Shown: positions 43,000 through 51,346 of the stretch, one piece after another
Layout: every line of letters starts with the position of its first letter
How positions within the stretch are numbered: position 1 is the first letter of the stretch
Source: JALOOB01 sp040766655
Lineage (GTDB): Bacteria > Chloroflexota > Anaerolineae > CG2-30-64-16
DNA length: 64,000 nucleotides
NCBI GenBank assembly: GCA_040766655.1
Contig: JAXGQB010000006.1
Coordinates: 1-64,000, forward strand
Direction of reading: 5' to 3'
Notes under the pieces: model-generated
Databases searched by the model: none
The model's input: only the letters and a program-made list of their open reading frames with translations
What the model was told of the DNA's origin: nothing
Made by a program: the position numbers and the translations under genes

Positions 43000-43184
43000 G
43001 GTCTCGCGCTGGTCTTTTTTCATCCACACCGCAATGTTCTGCCAGCGGAAAGTGAAGTCGTTCAAGGGTGAGTGGTACGTTGGGCCCGAGGAGGCCGGTC
43101 CGGCCATCCTAACGGGTCAACGAAAGTATACCAGATGCACGGAGATGCGCAAGGCGTCCCCGCGACGATCTGGCGCCAAGGACG

Positions 43185-43190
43185 TATAAT
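43185..43190 (+). promoter_or_regulatory. -10 of the double GNAT gene
   Basis: Perfect TATAAT with no good -35. It lies 70 bases before ATG 43261 and rules out in-frame starts further left. It is inside the roughly 300-base gap that otherwise holds only the toxin promoter. Confidence 0.55.
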
Positions 43191-43260
43191 CCAGGAGAGG
43201 GTGCTGCCGCTTGCTGCTGCAGAGGCCGGAGGCTGCACCTCACACGAAGGGGGCGTGCAG

Positions 43261-44274
43261 ATGGAAGGCAACGTGTTATCGGTGCAAGGTGTGCCCGCGG
43301 TTCCGGGCCTGACCTTCCGTTATTATCGGGGGCCGGAAGACTTTCCGGGCATGGTCGCCGTGTACGACGCGTGCCGGCCGGTCGACGGGCTCGAGATGCC
43401 TCTCACGGTGGGCCATCTGGAGCGCTGGTTCGCGCATATGGACCAGTGCGACCCGTCGCGCGATATGATCGTGGCGGAGGTGGGGGGCGAGATGGTCGGC
43501 TACGGCCGCGGCCGGTGGTTTCGCGAGCCGTCAGGCACATTCCTGCACGAGCTGACCGGGCACGTCGCGCCCGCCTGGCGCCGCCGGGGCATCGGGCGGG
43601 CCATTCTCCGCTGGACCGAGGCGCGGCAGCGCCAGGTGGCCTCGGATCAGCCAGAGGATGTGGCGCACGAACTGCTCGTCGAGACGTACGACAGCACGCA
43701 GGGCCTCGCGGAGCTGCTGCTGGACGAAGGCTACGCGCGCGTGCGCAACTGGTACGTGATGACGCGGCCTCTGGCGGCTGAGATCGCCGAGGTCCCGCTG
43801 CCCGAAGGACTGGAGGTGCGGACCGCCACGCCGGACCACTATCGCCGCATCTGGGACGCGGACATCGAGGCGTTTCGCGATCACTGGGGTTTCGCCGAGC
43901 CGCCCGAGAGCGCCTACGCGGAGTGGCTGGAGGATCCGGTGGCCATGGTTCCGGCGTTGTGGCAGATCGCCTGGGACGGCGACGAGGTGGCCGGGCAAGT
44001 GCGCAGCTTCATCGACCATCGGGAGAACGCGGACCTGGGCCGCCTGCGGGGCTACACCGAGTATATCAGTGTCCGGCGTCCATGGCGGCGCCGCGGCCTG
44101 GCACGCGCGCTGATCATGCGCAGCCTGCGCATCCTGCAGGCGGAGGGCATGACGGAAGCCGCGCTGGGCGTCGACGCGCAGAACGTCACCGGCGCGCTGC
44201 ACCTTTACGAGAGTTGCGGCTTCCGCCCCGCGCGCAGCGGCGGGGTGTACCGCAAGCCGCTTCGCCTGGCGTGA
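43261..44274 (+). CDS. double GNAT-domain acetyltransferase
   Basis: The 337-residue protein contains two GNAT domains. The first has the acetyl-CoA loop RRRGIGRAIL (about residue 112); the second has RRRGLARALI (about residue 280) with DAQNVTGALHLYESCGF. The plan resembles mycothiol synthase MshD, but no mycothiol gene is near and the substrate is unknown. Confidence 0.83.
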   Translation: MEGNVLSVQGVPAVPGLTFRYYRGPEDFPGMVAVYDACRPVDGLEMPLTVGHLERWFAHMDQCDPSRDMIVAEVGGEMVGYGRGRWFREPSGTFLHELTGHVAPAWRRRGIGRAILRWTEARQRQVASDQPEDVAHELLVETYDSTQGLAELLLDEGYARVRNWYVMTRPLAAEIAEVPLPEGLEVRTATPDHYRRIWDADIEAFRDHWGFAEPPESAYAEWLEDPVAMVPALWQIAWDGDEVAGQVRSFIDHRENADLGRLRGYTEYISVRRPWRRRGLARALIMRSLRILQAEGMTEAALGVDAQNVTGALHLYESCGFRPARSGGVYRKPLRLA

Positions 44275-44331
44275 GCTGGGCCGGCAAGGTCGCGGCTACC
44301 TCTGCGAAGCCGCCCTGCGGTGGCTGAGTGC

Positions 44332-44351
44332 AAGCCGGCGACGGCCGGCTT
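44332..44351. repeat. hairpin in the gap before the P450 gene
   Basis: AAGCCGGC-GACG-GCCGGCTT, a perfect 8-bp stem without a T run, 57 bases after the GNAT stop. The 228-base gap also holds diverged GGCAAGG...GCGGC direct copies and the P450 promoter. Confidence 0.5.
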
Positions 44352-44457
44352 GGCAAGGGTTGCTGCGGCCTCCAAGCGCCAGCGCCCGGAGTATAACCAA
44401 CGCGCCTTGTTGTGCACAACGTTCCGCGCAGATGCTTTGCCCGCGACCCCGGCCACG

Positions 44458-44466
44458 TGCTATACT
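44458..44466 (+). promoter_or_regulatory. extended -10 promoter of the P450 gene
   Basis: TGC-TATACT with no clear -35; the ATG at 44503 follows about 30 nt after the expected start of transcription. Confidence 0.55.
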
Positions 44467-44502
44467 GCCTCGTCGTACCCACATCTCCCGGAAGGCAGCC
44501 AA

Positions 44503-45942
44503 ATGTCACAGGTTCCTCCTGGCCCGGGCAACCGGCCGCCACTCGACGATCTCGAAGCCCTGCGCGACGGTCCCCACGCGTTCTTCCTGCGCGTGGCGCG
44601 CAATTACGGCCCGGTCGTGCGCTACCCGGTAGGCCCGCTCGCGGTGTACCTGGTCACGGGTCCGGACGGGGTCAAGCACATCCTGCAGGACAACCACAAG
44701 AACTACTCCAAGGACACCTTCCAGTACAACCTGCTGAGCACCATCACGGGCAAGGGGCTGCTCACCAGCGACGGCGAGCACTGGCTGCGCCAGCGCCGGC
44801 TGGCCCAGCCGGCCTTCCAGCGGCAACGCATCGCCGGCTTCGCGCCCATGATCGTCGACGCATCCCGCGCGATGTTGGATCGCTGGTCGGTCCACGCTGC
44901 GTCCGGGAAGCCGATCGACGTCGCGTCGGAGATGATGCACGTCGCGCTGCAGATCGTCGGCAAGGCGATGTTCAGCGCGGAGATCGGCGACCAGGCGGAC
45001 GAGCTCGCGACCGCGACGCTGACCGTGCTGGACCACATCGTGGGCCGCGCGCGGACGTTCGGCGTCGTGCCTGAGTGGCTGCCGACGCGGGGCAACCGGT
45101 CCTACAAGGCCGCGCTGCGCGTCCTGGACGGCGCCGTCATGGGGACCATCACCGAGCGGCGGCGCGGCCTCCGCCGTGCGGGGGCGCCGGGCGTCCCGAC
45201 GCCGGGCGGCGAGCACGAACCACAGGTTGCCAAGGGCGCCGCCGGGCCGGCGGCCGCGGGACCGATGGACGACCTCCTGGCGCTGCTCATGCGGGCGACC
45301 GACGAGCAGACGGGCGAGCAGATGAGCGACCAGCACCTGCGCGACGAGTCGATGACCATGCTGATCGCGGGGCACGAGACGGTGGCCAGCGCGCTGGCGT
45401 GGACGTGGCACCTGCTGGCCGAGAACCCGCTGTGCGAGGAGATGTTGCACGCGGAGCTGGACCGCGAGCTGGCCGGCCGCGCGCCCACGGCCGCGGACCT
45501 CCCGCGCCTGACGTACACCGAGATGGTCTTTCAGGAGGCGTTGCGCCTCTATCCGCCCGCCTGGCTGATCTCACGCAAGGCACTGGAGGACGACGAGATC
45601 GCGGGATACGCCATCCCCAAGGGCAGCCTGGTGGTCACGAGCCCGTACGTGACGCATCGCATGGCCGACCTGTGGCCGGATGCGGAGGCGTTCAGGCCGG
45701 AGCGGTTCAGCCCCGAGGCGTCGGCCGGCCGCCATCGCTACGCGTTCTATCCGTTCGGCGGCGGGCCGCGGCTGTGCATCGGCATGGGGTTCGCCATGAC
45801 CGAGGCCGCGCTGATCATCGCGATGGTGGGGCAGCGGTTCATCCTGCGCCCGGTCAGCGGCCACCCGATCGCGGTCGAGCCGGGCGTCACCCTGCGGCCG
45901 AAGCACGGGCTGATGATGCGCGTGGAACCGCGGGCCGGCTGA
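44503..45942 (+). CDS. cytochrome P450
   Basis: The 479-residue protein has the I-helix AGHETVASALAW, K-helix EALRLYP (ExxR), and haem-binding FGGGPRLCIGMGFA with Cys425. It resembles CYP102-like or CYP4-like monooxygenases of the fatty-acid type but has no fused reductase. A charged Gly/Ala stretch (about 220-250) interrupts the region before the I helix. The redox partner is not encoded nearby. The HAD gene starts 37 bases downstream. Confidence 0.92.
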   Translation: MSQVPPGPGNRPPLDDLEALRDGPHAFFLRVARNYGPVVRYPVGPLAVYLVTGPDGVKHILQDNHKNYSKDTFQYNLLSTITGKGLLTSDGEHWLRQRRLAQPAFQRQRIAGFAPMIVDASRAMLDRWSVHAASGKPIDVASEMMHVALQIVGKAMFSAEIGDQADELATATLTVLDHIVGRARTFGVVPEWLPTRGNRSYKAALRVLDGAVMGTITERRRGLRRAGAPGVPTPGGEHEPQVAKGAAGPAAAGPMDDLLALLMRATDEQTGEQMSDQHLRDESMTMLIAGHETVASALAWTWHLLAENPLCEEMLHAELDRELAGRAPTAADLPRLTYTEMVFQEALRLYPPAWLISRKALEDDEIAGYAIPKGSLVVTSPYVTHRMADLWPDAEAFRPERFSPEASAGRHRYAFYPFGGGPRLCIGMGFAMTEAALIIAMVGQRFILRPVSGHPIAVEPGVTLRPKHGLMMRVEPRAG

Positions 45943-45979
45943 CCGCAGACGGCGATCTCATTCTGATATCAGGAGAATC

Positions 45980-46681
45980 ATGGATCAAATCAAAGCGATT
46001 CTTTTCGATCTGGACGGCACCCTGCTCGACAGCAACATGGAGAGCTTCCTGCCCGTCTACCTGAAGGCGTTGTCCGCCCGCGTGGCGCACCTGTTCGAGC
46101 CGAAGCGCTTCATCGCCCATCTGCTGCAGGCCACCGAGGCAATGACCGAAAACGACGGACGCGCGACCAACCGGGAGGTGTTCGCGAAGGCGTTCTTCCC
46201 CCTGGACGGCCACGACCGCGCCGAGCTCGAGCCGATCTTCGACGCATTCTACGCGGAGGACTTCCCCAGGCTGCAGCAAGTCACGCGGCGCAAGCCGGAG
46301 GCGCGGACAGTGGTCGAGCTGGCGATCGCGCTCGGCTACGACATCGCCATCGTGACCAACCCGCTTTTCCCGGCCACTGCGGTCCGCCAGCGGATGCAGT
46401 GGGCCGGCGTGGATGATCTGCCCTGGAACTGGGTGACCAGCTACGAGAACAGCCGGTACACCAAGCCCAACCTCTGCTTCTTCGACGATGTCTGCAAGCA
46501 CCTGGGCCGCGCGCCGACCGAGTGCCTGGTCGTCGGCGACGAGCACATGGATATGGTGTCCGGGCGCATGGGGTGCACGACGTTCCTGGTCGAGGGGCCG
46601 GCGACCGCGCTGTTGCCCACCACGCCTGTACCAAACTATCGCGGCACGCTGGTGGACCTCATCGACTTCCTCGATCGGTAG
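45980..46681 (+). CDS. HAD-superfamily hydrolase
   Basis: The 233-residue protein has motif I FDLDGTLLDS, motif II IVTN, the Lys in TKPN, and motif III VVGDEHMDM. A helical cap lies between motifs I and II (subclass C1). It likely dephosphorylates a small metabolite, as in phosphoglycolate-phosphatase-like proteins. AGGAG lies 5 bases before the ATG. It probably shares a transcript with the flanking genes. Confidence 0.87.
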   Translation: MDQIKAILFDLDGTLLDSNMESFLPVYLKALSARVAHLFEPKRFIAHLLQATEAMTENDGRATNREVFAKAFFPLDGHDRAELEPIFDAFYAEDFPRLQQVTRRKPEARTVVELAIALGYDIAIVTNPLFPATAVRQRMQWAGVDDLPWNWVTSYENSRYTKPNLCFFDDVCKHLGRAPTECLVVGDEHMDMVSGRMGCTTFLVEGPATALLPTTPVPNYRGTLVDLIDFLDR

Positions 46682-46702
46682 CGCCGCTGCTGAGGCAAGC
46701 CC

Positions 46703-48592
46703 ATGATCAACGAAAGGTCCTACTGGAACGCGGTGGGCATCCTCCACCCGTACGACATCCGCTACGACCCGGACGATCGGGCCTTCTGCAGCCCGCTGCC
46801 CGGCGGCCGGGCGCGCTTCTGCCTGTGGACCGAGCCGGGCTTCATCCGCGCGGTGCTGGTGTACGACGATGGCGTGCCGCGCGCGGCAGAGATGGAACGC
46901 ACGGGGGTCGACCGGCGGTTCGCCTATTGGGAGGTCGTCGTCCAGCCGGACGCGCGGCGCTTCCCCTATGCCTTCGCGCTGCGCACGGACGACCATCGTC
47001 CGGTTTACTTCACGGAGCACGGGATCGAGCACAGCATCGAGGTAACGGATCGCTGGACGCTGGACCTGGACGCGGCGGCGCCGCACGAGACGCCCGGGTG
47101 GGCGCAGGGTGCGGTGATCTACCAGATCTTCCCCGAGCGCTTCGCCAACGGCGAGCCGGCCAACGACCCGCCCGGCGTCGTGCCGTGGGGCACGGCGCCC
47201 CGCTGGCTCGAGTTCCAGGGCGGTGACCTGCAGGGCATCACACAGCACGCGGACTACCTGCACGATCTTGGGGTGGACCTGGTTTACCTGACACCTATCT
47301 TCACCAGCCCGTCCACGCACAAGTACGACTGCATGGATTTCATGCACGTGGATCCCGCGTTCGGCGGCGACGATGCGCTGCACGAGCTTGTCGACGCGCT
47401 GCACGGCCGCGGCATGAGGCTGATGCTGGACGCGTCGTTCAATCACTGCAGCCCGCTGCACCCCGCGTTCCAGGACCTGCTGAAGCATGGCCCCGCGTCC
47501 CGGTACCGCGATTGGTTCACCGTCCGCGAATGGCCCCTGCGCGTCAAGCACCGGCCCCACCTCACACCGGACCTTTCCGGCGATCCCGAGCGCGCCGCAC
47601 ACACGCAGTGGCGGCTGGAGTTCCCAAAGCGGACCGGCGTGCCCATCGTCGAGGTGGCGGACAGCGACGGCCCGTTCCTCGATGCGACCTACCTGGCGTG
47701 GTCGGGCGTGCTCGACATGCCCAAGCTGAACCAGGACAACCCGGAGACGCGCCAGTACTTCCTCGATGTGGCGCAGTACTGGCTGCGTGAGTTTCACATC
47801 GACGGCTGGCGCATGGACGTGGCGCGCCACGTCACCTCCGACTTCTGGCTGGATTTCCGGCGCGCGTGCCGCGCGGTGCGGCCCGACGCGTACCTGGTCG
47901 CGGAGATCTGGGGCAACACGTCGCCCTGGCTCCAGGGCGACCGCTTCGACGCGACGATGAACTACTTCTTCCGGGATCTGTGCGTGGGGTGGTTCGCCCG
48001 CGGCGACCTGGGCACGCCCGCCTTCGTCGACGGCATCCAGCGGATGCTGGCGATGTATTCGGCCGAGGTGACCGCGGTCAACCACAACCTCTTCTCGTCG
48101 CACGATGTGCCGCGGTTCCGCCGCGAGGCGGGCGAGGACGTGCGGCGCCTGCGCCTGGCAACCATCTTTCAACTGACGCTGCCCGGCGCGGCCGGCCTGT
48201 ACTACGGCGACGAGATCGGCATGACGGGCGGCGGCGACCCCGACTGCCGCCGCGCCTTCCCGTGGGATGCGCCGGAGACGTGGGATTGCGGGATGCTCGA
48301 GACGGTCCGCGCGCTCACGCGGCTGCGTAAGGCGCACCCGGCGCTGCGCTTCGGGCGCTGGCAGCCGGTGTGGCAGGGCGCGGACGCGTTCGCGTTCGAG
48401 CGTGCGCCTGCGCCGGAGCACGAGGGCGAGCGCGTGCTGGTGGTCATCAACCGCGGGGCCGCGCCGGTCAGTCTGGCCGTGAGCGGCGAGACCGCGGAAT
48501 TGCTCTTCGGAGAGGCCGAGGTGTCGGCGGGCGGCGGTCGTGTGACGATCGCGGGGGTCGCGCCGATGGATGGGACGGTGGTGCGGCTGTAA
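46703..48592 (+). CDS. GH13 cyclomaltodextrinase/neopullulanase-like enzyme
   Basis: The 629-residue protein has an N-terminal beta-sandwich (CBM34-like, about residues 1-130), the GH13 barrel (about 135-540) with DASFNH, Asp372 (nucleophile, GWRMDVARH), Glu401 (acid/base, LVAEIWGN) and Asp468 (FSSHDVPR), and a C-terminal sheet domain. There is no signal peptide, so it works on cytoplasmic maltodextrins or cyclodextrins, as in the GH13_20 group. It lies 21 bases after the HAD gene. Confidence 0.9.
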   Translation: MINERSYWNAVGILHPYDIRYDPDDRAFCSPLPGGRARFCLWTEPGFIRAVLVYDDGVPRAAEMERTGVDRRFAYWEVVVQPDARRFPYAFALRTDDHRPVYFTEHGIEHSIEVTDRWTLDLDAAAPHETPGWAQGAVIYQIFPERFANGEPANDPPGVVPWGTAPRWLEFQGGDLQGITQHADYLHDLGVDLVYLTPIFTSPSTHKYDCMDFMHVDPAFGGDDALHELVDALHGRGMRLMLDASFNHCSPLHPAFQDLLKHGPASRYRDWFTVREWPLRVKHRPHLTPDLSGDPERAAHTQWRLEFPKRTGVPIVEVADSDGPFLDATYLAWSGVLDMPKLNQDNPETRQYFLDVAQYWLREFHIDGWRMDVARHVTSDFWLDFRRACRAVRPDAYLVAEIWGNTSPWLQGDRFDATMNYFFRDLCVGWFARGDLGTPAFVDGIQRMLAMYSAEVTAVNHNLFSSHDVPRFRREAGEDVRRLRLATIFQLTLPGAAGLYYGDEIGMTGGGDPDCRRAFPWDAPETWDCGMLETVRALTRLRKAHPALRFGRWQPVWQGADAFAFERAPAPEHEGERVLVVINRGAAPVSLAVSGETAELLFGEAEVSAGGGRVTIAGVAPMDGTVVRL

Positions 48593-48632
48593 GCGCAGCG
48601 CATGGCAGCGCCTGCCAACTAGCGGGAACGGG

Positions 48633-48638
48633 TATAAT
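48633..48638 (+). promoter_or_regulatory. -10 of the PyrK-like gene (leaderless)
   Basis: Perfect TATAAT, followed after 7 bases by the ATG at 48646, so transcription should start at or next to the start codon. No ribosome site is present. Confidence 0.65.
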
Positions 48639-48645
48639 ACTGCGC

Positions 48646-49425
48646 ATGACCGTGATTCAGACCGTCGCCATCGTCGCCGAGCGCCGCGCAGCCGGCCCGG
48701 CAGTCGAGCTTACCCTTCACGCGCCCGAGCTGGCGCGGCTGCTACGCCCCGGCCAGCCGGTGCTCGTCAAGGCCGGTCCCGGGACGTGGCCCTACCTGCG
48801 CCGCACGCGGTTCCCCGTCGCACTTGGCGAGGAGTCCTTCACCTTGCGCGTGGGGCCCTCGCCGGATTGGGGCGATGCGTGGCTGCGGACCGCGGCCGTC
48901 GGATCCGCCATCGACTGCCTCGGGCCGGTCGGCCGGGGCTTCGAGCTGGATGGCCAGGTACGCAACCTGCTTTGCGTGGGCGAGGACGATGCGGTGTGGG
49001 ACCTGCTGCCGTTGATCGACTGGGCCGACGCGGCGGGGCTCTCCGTCGCGTTGGTGGCCGGCGCTCGCACGGTGCGCACCGCGCTGCCGGTCCAGCGACT
49101 TCCGGCAGGCGTCGAGTATCACCTGGTGTCAGGCGACGGCCAGCCCGACATCAGGCGGCCGCTCATGTCGACGCTCTCCGACCTGCTGCCGTGGGCGGAC
49201 GCACTCGCTGCCTCCGCGCCGCTGGAAGCGTACGGCGCGCTGGCACAGACCATCACCTCGGCGCGCTATGCCCTATCGCGCGGCTTTGCGCAGGTGATCT
49301 ATCCCATGCAGTTTCTGTGTGGCGTTGGCGCGTGCCAGTCCTGCGTGGCCGAGGTCGCAGGCGGCCGCCGCCGGGTGTGCCTGCGCGGGCCGGTGTTCGA
49401 CCTGGTCGACGTGCACGGGGCGTGA
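48646..49425 (+). CDS. PyrK-like iron-sulfur flavoprotein, NAD motif altered
   Basis: The 259-residue protein follows the plan of the dihydroorotate dehydrogenase electron-transfer subunit: an FAD-binding barrel (PYLRRTRFPVAL in place of the usual RxYS-type motif), a nucleotide-binding lobe, and a C-terminal [2Fe-2S] site with Cys225, Cys230, Cys233 and Cys245 (FLCGVGACQSC, RRVCLRGPVFD). The glycine-rich pyridine-nucleotide motif is replaced by CVGEDDAVWDLLPL, so NAD binding is doubtful. A PyrD-like gene lies 1.9 kb downstream. Confidence 0.78.
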   Translation: MTVIQTVAIVAERRAAGPAVELTLHAPELARLLRPGQPVLVKAGPGTWPYLRRTRFPVALGEESFTLRVGPSPDWGDAWLRTAAVGSAIDCLGPVGRGFELDGQVRNLLCVGEDDAVWDLLPLIDWADAAGLSVALVAGARTVRTALPVQRLPAGVEYHLVSGDGQPDIRRPLMSTLSDLLPWADALAASAPLEAYGALAQTITSARYALSRGFAQVIYPMQFLCGVGACQSCVAEVAGGRRRVCLRGPVFDLVDVHGA

Positions 49426-49498
49426 AGCAGCACCGACCAGCCGCCTGCCGGTTCACTGCGGCAGGGCGTGCTGGTTGCGCACGACACCGGGACGAACG

Positions 49499-51220
49499 CT
49501 ACGGGCAGACCAGGGTCGGGAGGCGGCTGCGCCGCAACAGCTCATCCACCGTGCTGCCGAAGGCCATCTCCAACGCAGGCGCGTACCCATAGCCGCCGAC
49601 CACGATCAGGCCGCTGTGTTGGGATTCGCTGGCACTCAGGAGGGCGTCGGTCACGCGGCCAGTGGCGGCCACCTCGGCGGCGGTCACACCATGCTGCTCG
49701 AGGGTGCGCCGTGCGCGCGCCAGGGTTGCCTCAGCATCCGCGAGGCGTTCGGCCACGCTGACGACGGCCAGTTTCGCGCCCCAGCGCAGCGCGAGGTAGG
49801 CGGCGATGAACAGCGCCTGCTCCGCCTTGGGGCTGGCATCGTATGCGAGCAGGAGGTGCTCCAGGTCGACGGTGGGCGCGCCCGGCGTGAGCAGCACCGG
49901 GCTCCTGCAGCACCGCAACAGCTTGCGGACGCCAGATCCCAGCCGCGCCAGCTTCTCGCGCGGGGGCGGGTACGCCAGGCGCAGCACGGTCAGGTCGGCC
50001 CACGCCGAGCGCTCGCAGATGTGCTCGCTGATGGTTCCGACCTCGACCGCGAGCCGGCCCACGACGCCTGCCTCCCGGCACCGCCACTCGAACTCGTCAC
50101 GCACGGCCTGCGCCTTGTCCGACTCGCGCTGTCCCTCATCGGCTACCACGTGCAGGCCCAGGACCCTGCCGCGCTCGCGGCGGGCCACCTCCAGGGCCAG
50201 GCTGAGCGCCTGCCAGCCCGCCTTCTGCCCGCTCACCGGCGTCAGCATGGTGGTGAACAGGTGCAGTGCCTGGGTTGGGCCGGCGCCAGCCAGCAACTGG
50301 GCGCGGCGCCAATTGCCGGGCTTGGGGCCTTCGTCCATGCCCCGCAGCCGGTCCAGCAGCCCGGCATTCAGCGGCTTGAGGACCCGTCCGGGCTTGCCGC
50401 TGAGGGATGGATGGGGGGAGCCCGCATGGAGCTCCCAGTCCAGCCCCTCTTCCAGCAATGCGCGATAGCCGGAAACCCACAGGTAGATATCGGCTTCGGT
50501 ACGTCCGGGAAACTCGCGCAGGGTCCCCTGCATGCGCAGCGCGGTGATCACCGGCAGATAGACCTGGTCATACCAGTCGATCGCGGCGTCTTCGTAGGTC
50601 ACCTCCGTGCCGCGCTCGATGCTGAGCACATAACGGTGAAGGCCGATGTGGCGCTCCAACATATCGTAGGCTTGGGCGTCGCTGGCCGAGAAATTTGCGC
50701 CCGGCCGCACCATGTCCAGGTTGGTGCGGTCCAGAAACTCGACCAGCCGCGCCTGGCGGGCGACCTCCTCCAGGTCCATGTCCGGCGTCACGGGAACCTT
50801 GGTGTGAACCTCGGTGACGTACGCCTCGATGTACTCAAAGTCCAGCTCTCGGGCCACGGACACCCGGTGGTGTCCGTCCCGTACGAAGTAGGCCTCGCCG
50901 ATCTGGAAGACGTCGATGGGCGGGAGGCCCATCATGCCCAGCGTGCCTGCCTTGACACTTTCCCAACGTTGCGCTGCGCTGTCCGTGCGGGGCTTGAAGT
51001 CGCGCGTGAAGTCCTGGGAGCGTCCGACACTGCCCACGATGGCAGCGACGGGGATCTCCTTGAGCACCGGCTGTGACTGCAGATTCGCACGCAGCTGGCG
51101 GCGCACCTCCTCGTATTCGAGGAGGTTGATCGGCTTGCCGGTCAGTCGCGCCAGCACCTCCTGGGTATCGGCCTGGCGGCGGAGCCGGTTGAAGTCCTCG
51201 GCCAATCGGGGATCGCGCAT
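49499..51220 (-). CDS. ParB-like domain fused to tandem universal stress domains
   Basis: The 573-residue protein has a ParB/Srx-like N-terminal domain (about residues 50-145, with FVRDGHHRVSVARE), a middle region of about 170 residues, and two universal-stress domains (about 305-435 and 440-573). The last has the ATP-binding loop GGYGYAPALEMAFGSTVDELL. ParB-like DGHHR domains are CTPase or nuclease folds, and universal stress domains bind ATP; the combination suggests a nucleotide-sensing switch. An AGGAG site and a consensus promoter precede the ATG. Confidence 0.8.
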   Translation of the reverse strand: MRDPRLAEDFNRLRRQADTQEVLARLTGKPINLLEYEEVRRQLRANLQSQPVLKEIPVAAIVGSVGRSQDFTRDFKPRTDSAAQRWESVKAGTLGMMGLPPIDVFQIGEAYFVRDGHHRVSVARELDFEYIEAYVTEVHTKVPVTPDMDLEEVARQARLVEFLDRTNLDMVRPGANFSASDAQAYDMLERHIGLHRYVLSIERGTEVTYEDAAIDWYDQVYLPVITALRMQGTLREFPGRTEADIYLWVSGYRALLEEGLDWELHAGSPHPSLSGKPGRVLKPLNAGLLDRLRGMDEGPKPGNWRRAQLLAGAGPTQALHLFTTMLTPVSGQKAGWQALSLALEVARRERGRVLGLHVVADEGQRESDKAQAVRDEFEWRCREAGVVGRLAVEVGTISEHICERSAWADLTVLRLAYPPPREKLARLGSGVRKLLRCCRSPVLLTPGAPTVDLEHLLLAYDASPKAEQALFIAAYLALRWGAKLAVVSVAERLADAEATLARARRTLEQHGVTAAEVAATGRVTDALLSASESQHSGLIVVGGYGYAPALEMAFGSTVDELLRRSRLPTLVCP

Positions 51221-51252
51221 GTCGGGCTCCTGTTCACGTCACTGTATTGTCC

Positions 51253-51299
51253 ATGACGCGCGTACGCGTCATTCTATGGCCGCTGCCAAGTTTCGTCAA
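51253..51299 (-). promoter_or_regulatory. promoter of the ParB-like/USP gene with an inverted repeat at the start site
   Basis: Minus strand TTGACG (51299-51294), 17 bp, TAGAAT (51276-51271). An inverted repeat ATGACGCG-CGTA-CGCGTCAT (51253-51272) covers the expected start of transcription near 51264. It may be an operator or a 5' hairpin. Confidence 0.72.
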
Positions 51300-51334
51300 T
51301 AGCCTGCGGCTGGCGCCGGAACCGGCCGGTCCGG

Positions 51335-51340
51335 TATAAT
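51335..51340 (+). promoter_or_regulatory. -10 of the PyrD-like gene (leaderless)
   Basis: Perfect TATAAT followed after 6 bases by the ATG at 51347; no ribosome site. It matches the layout at 48633-48646. Confidence 0.65.
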
Positions 51341-51346
51341 GGGCCC

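Noticed and set aside
45887..48421. A long minus-strand reading frame opposite the HAD and GH13 genes
   Set aside because: High G+C leaves long open shadow frames; the plus strand encodes two clear enzymes with catalytic motifs and the minus frame shows none.
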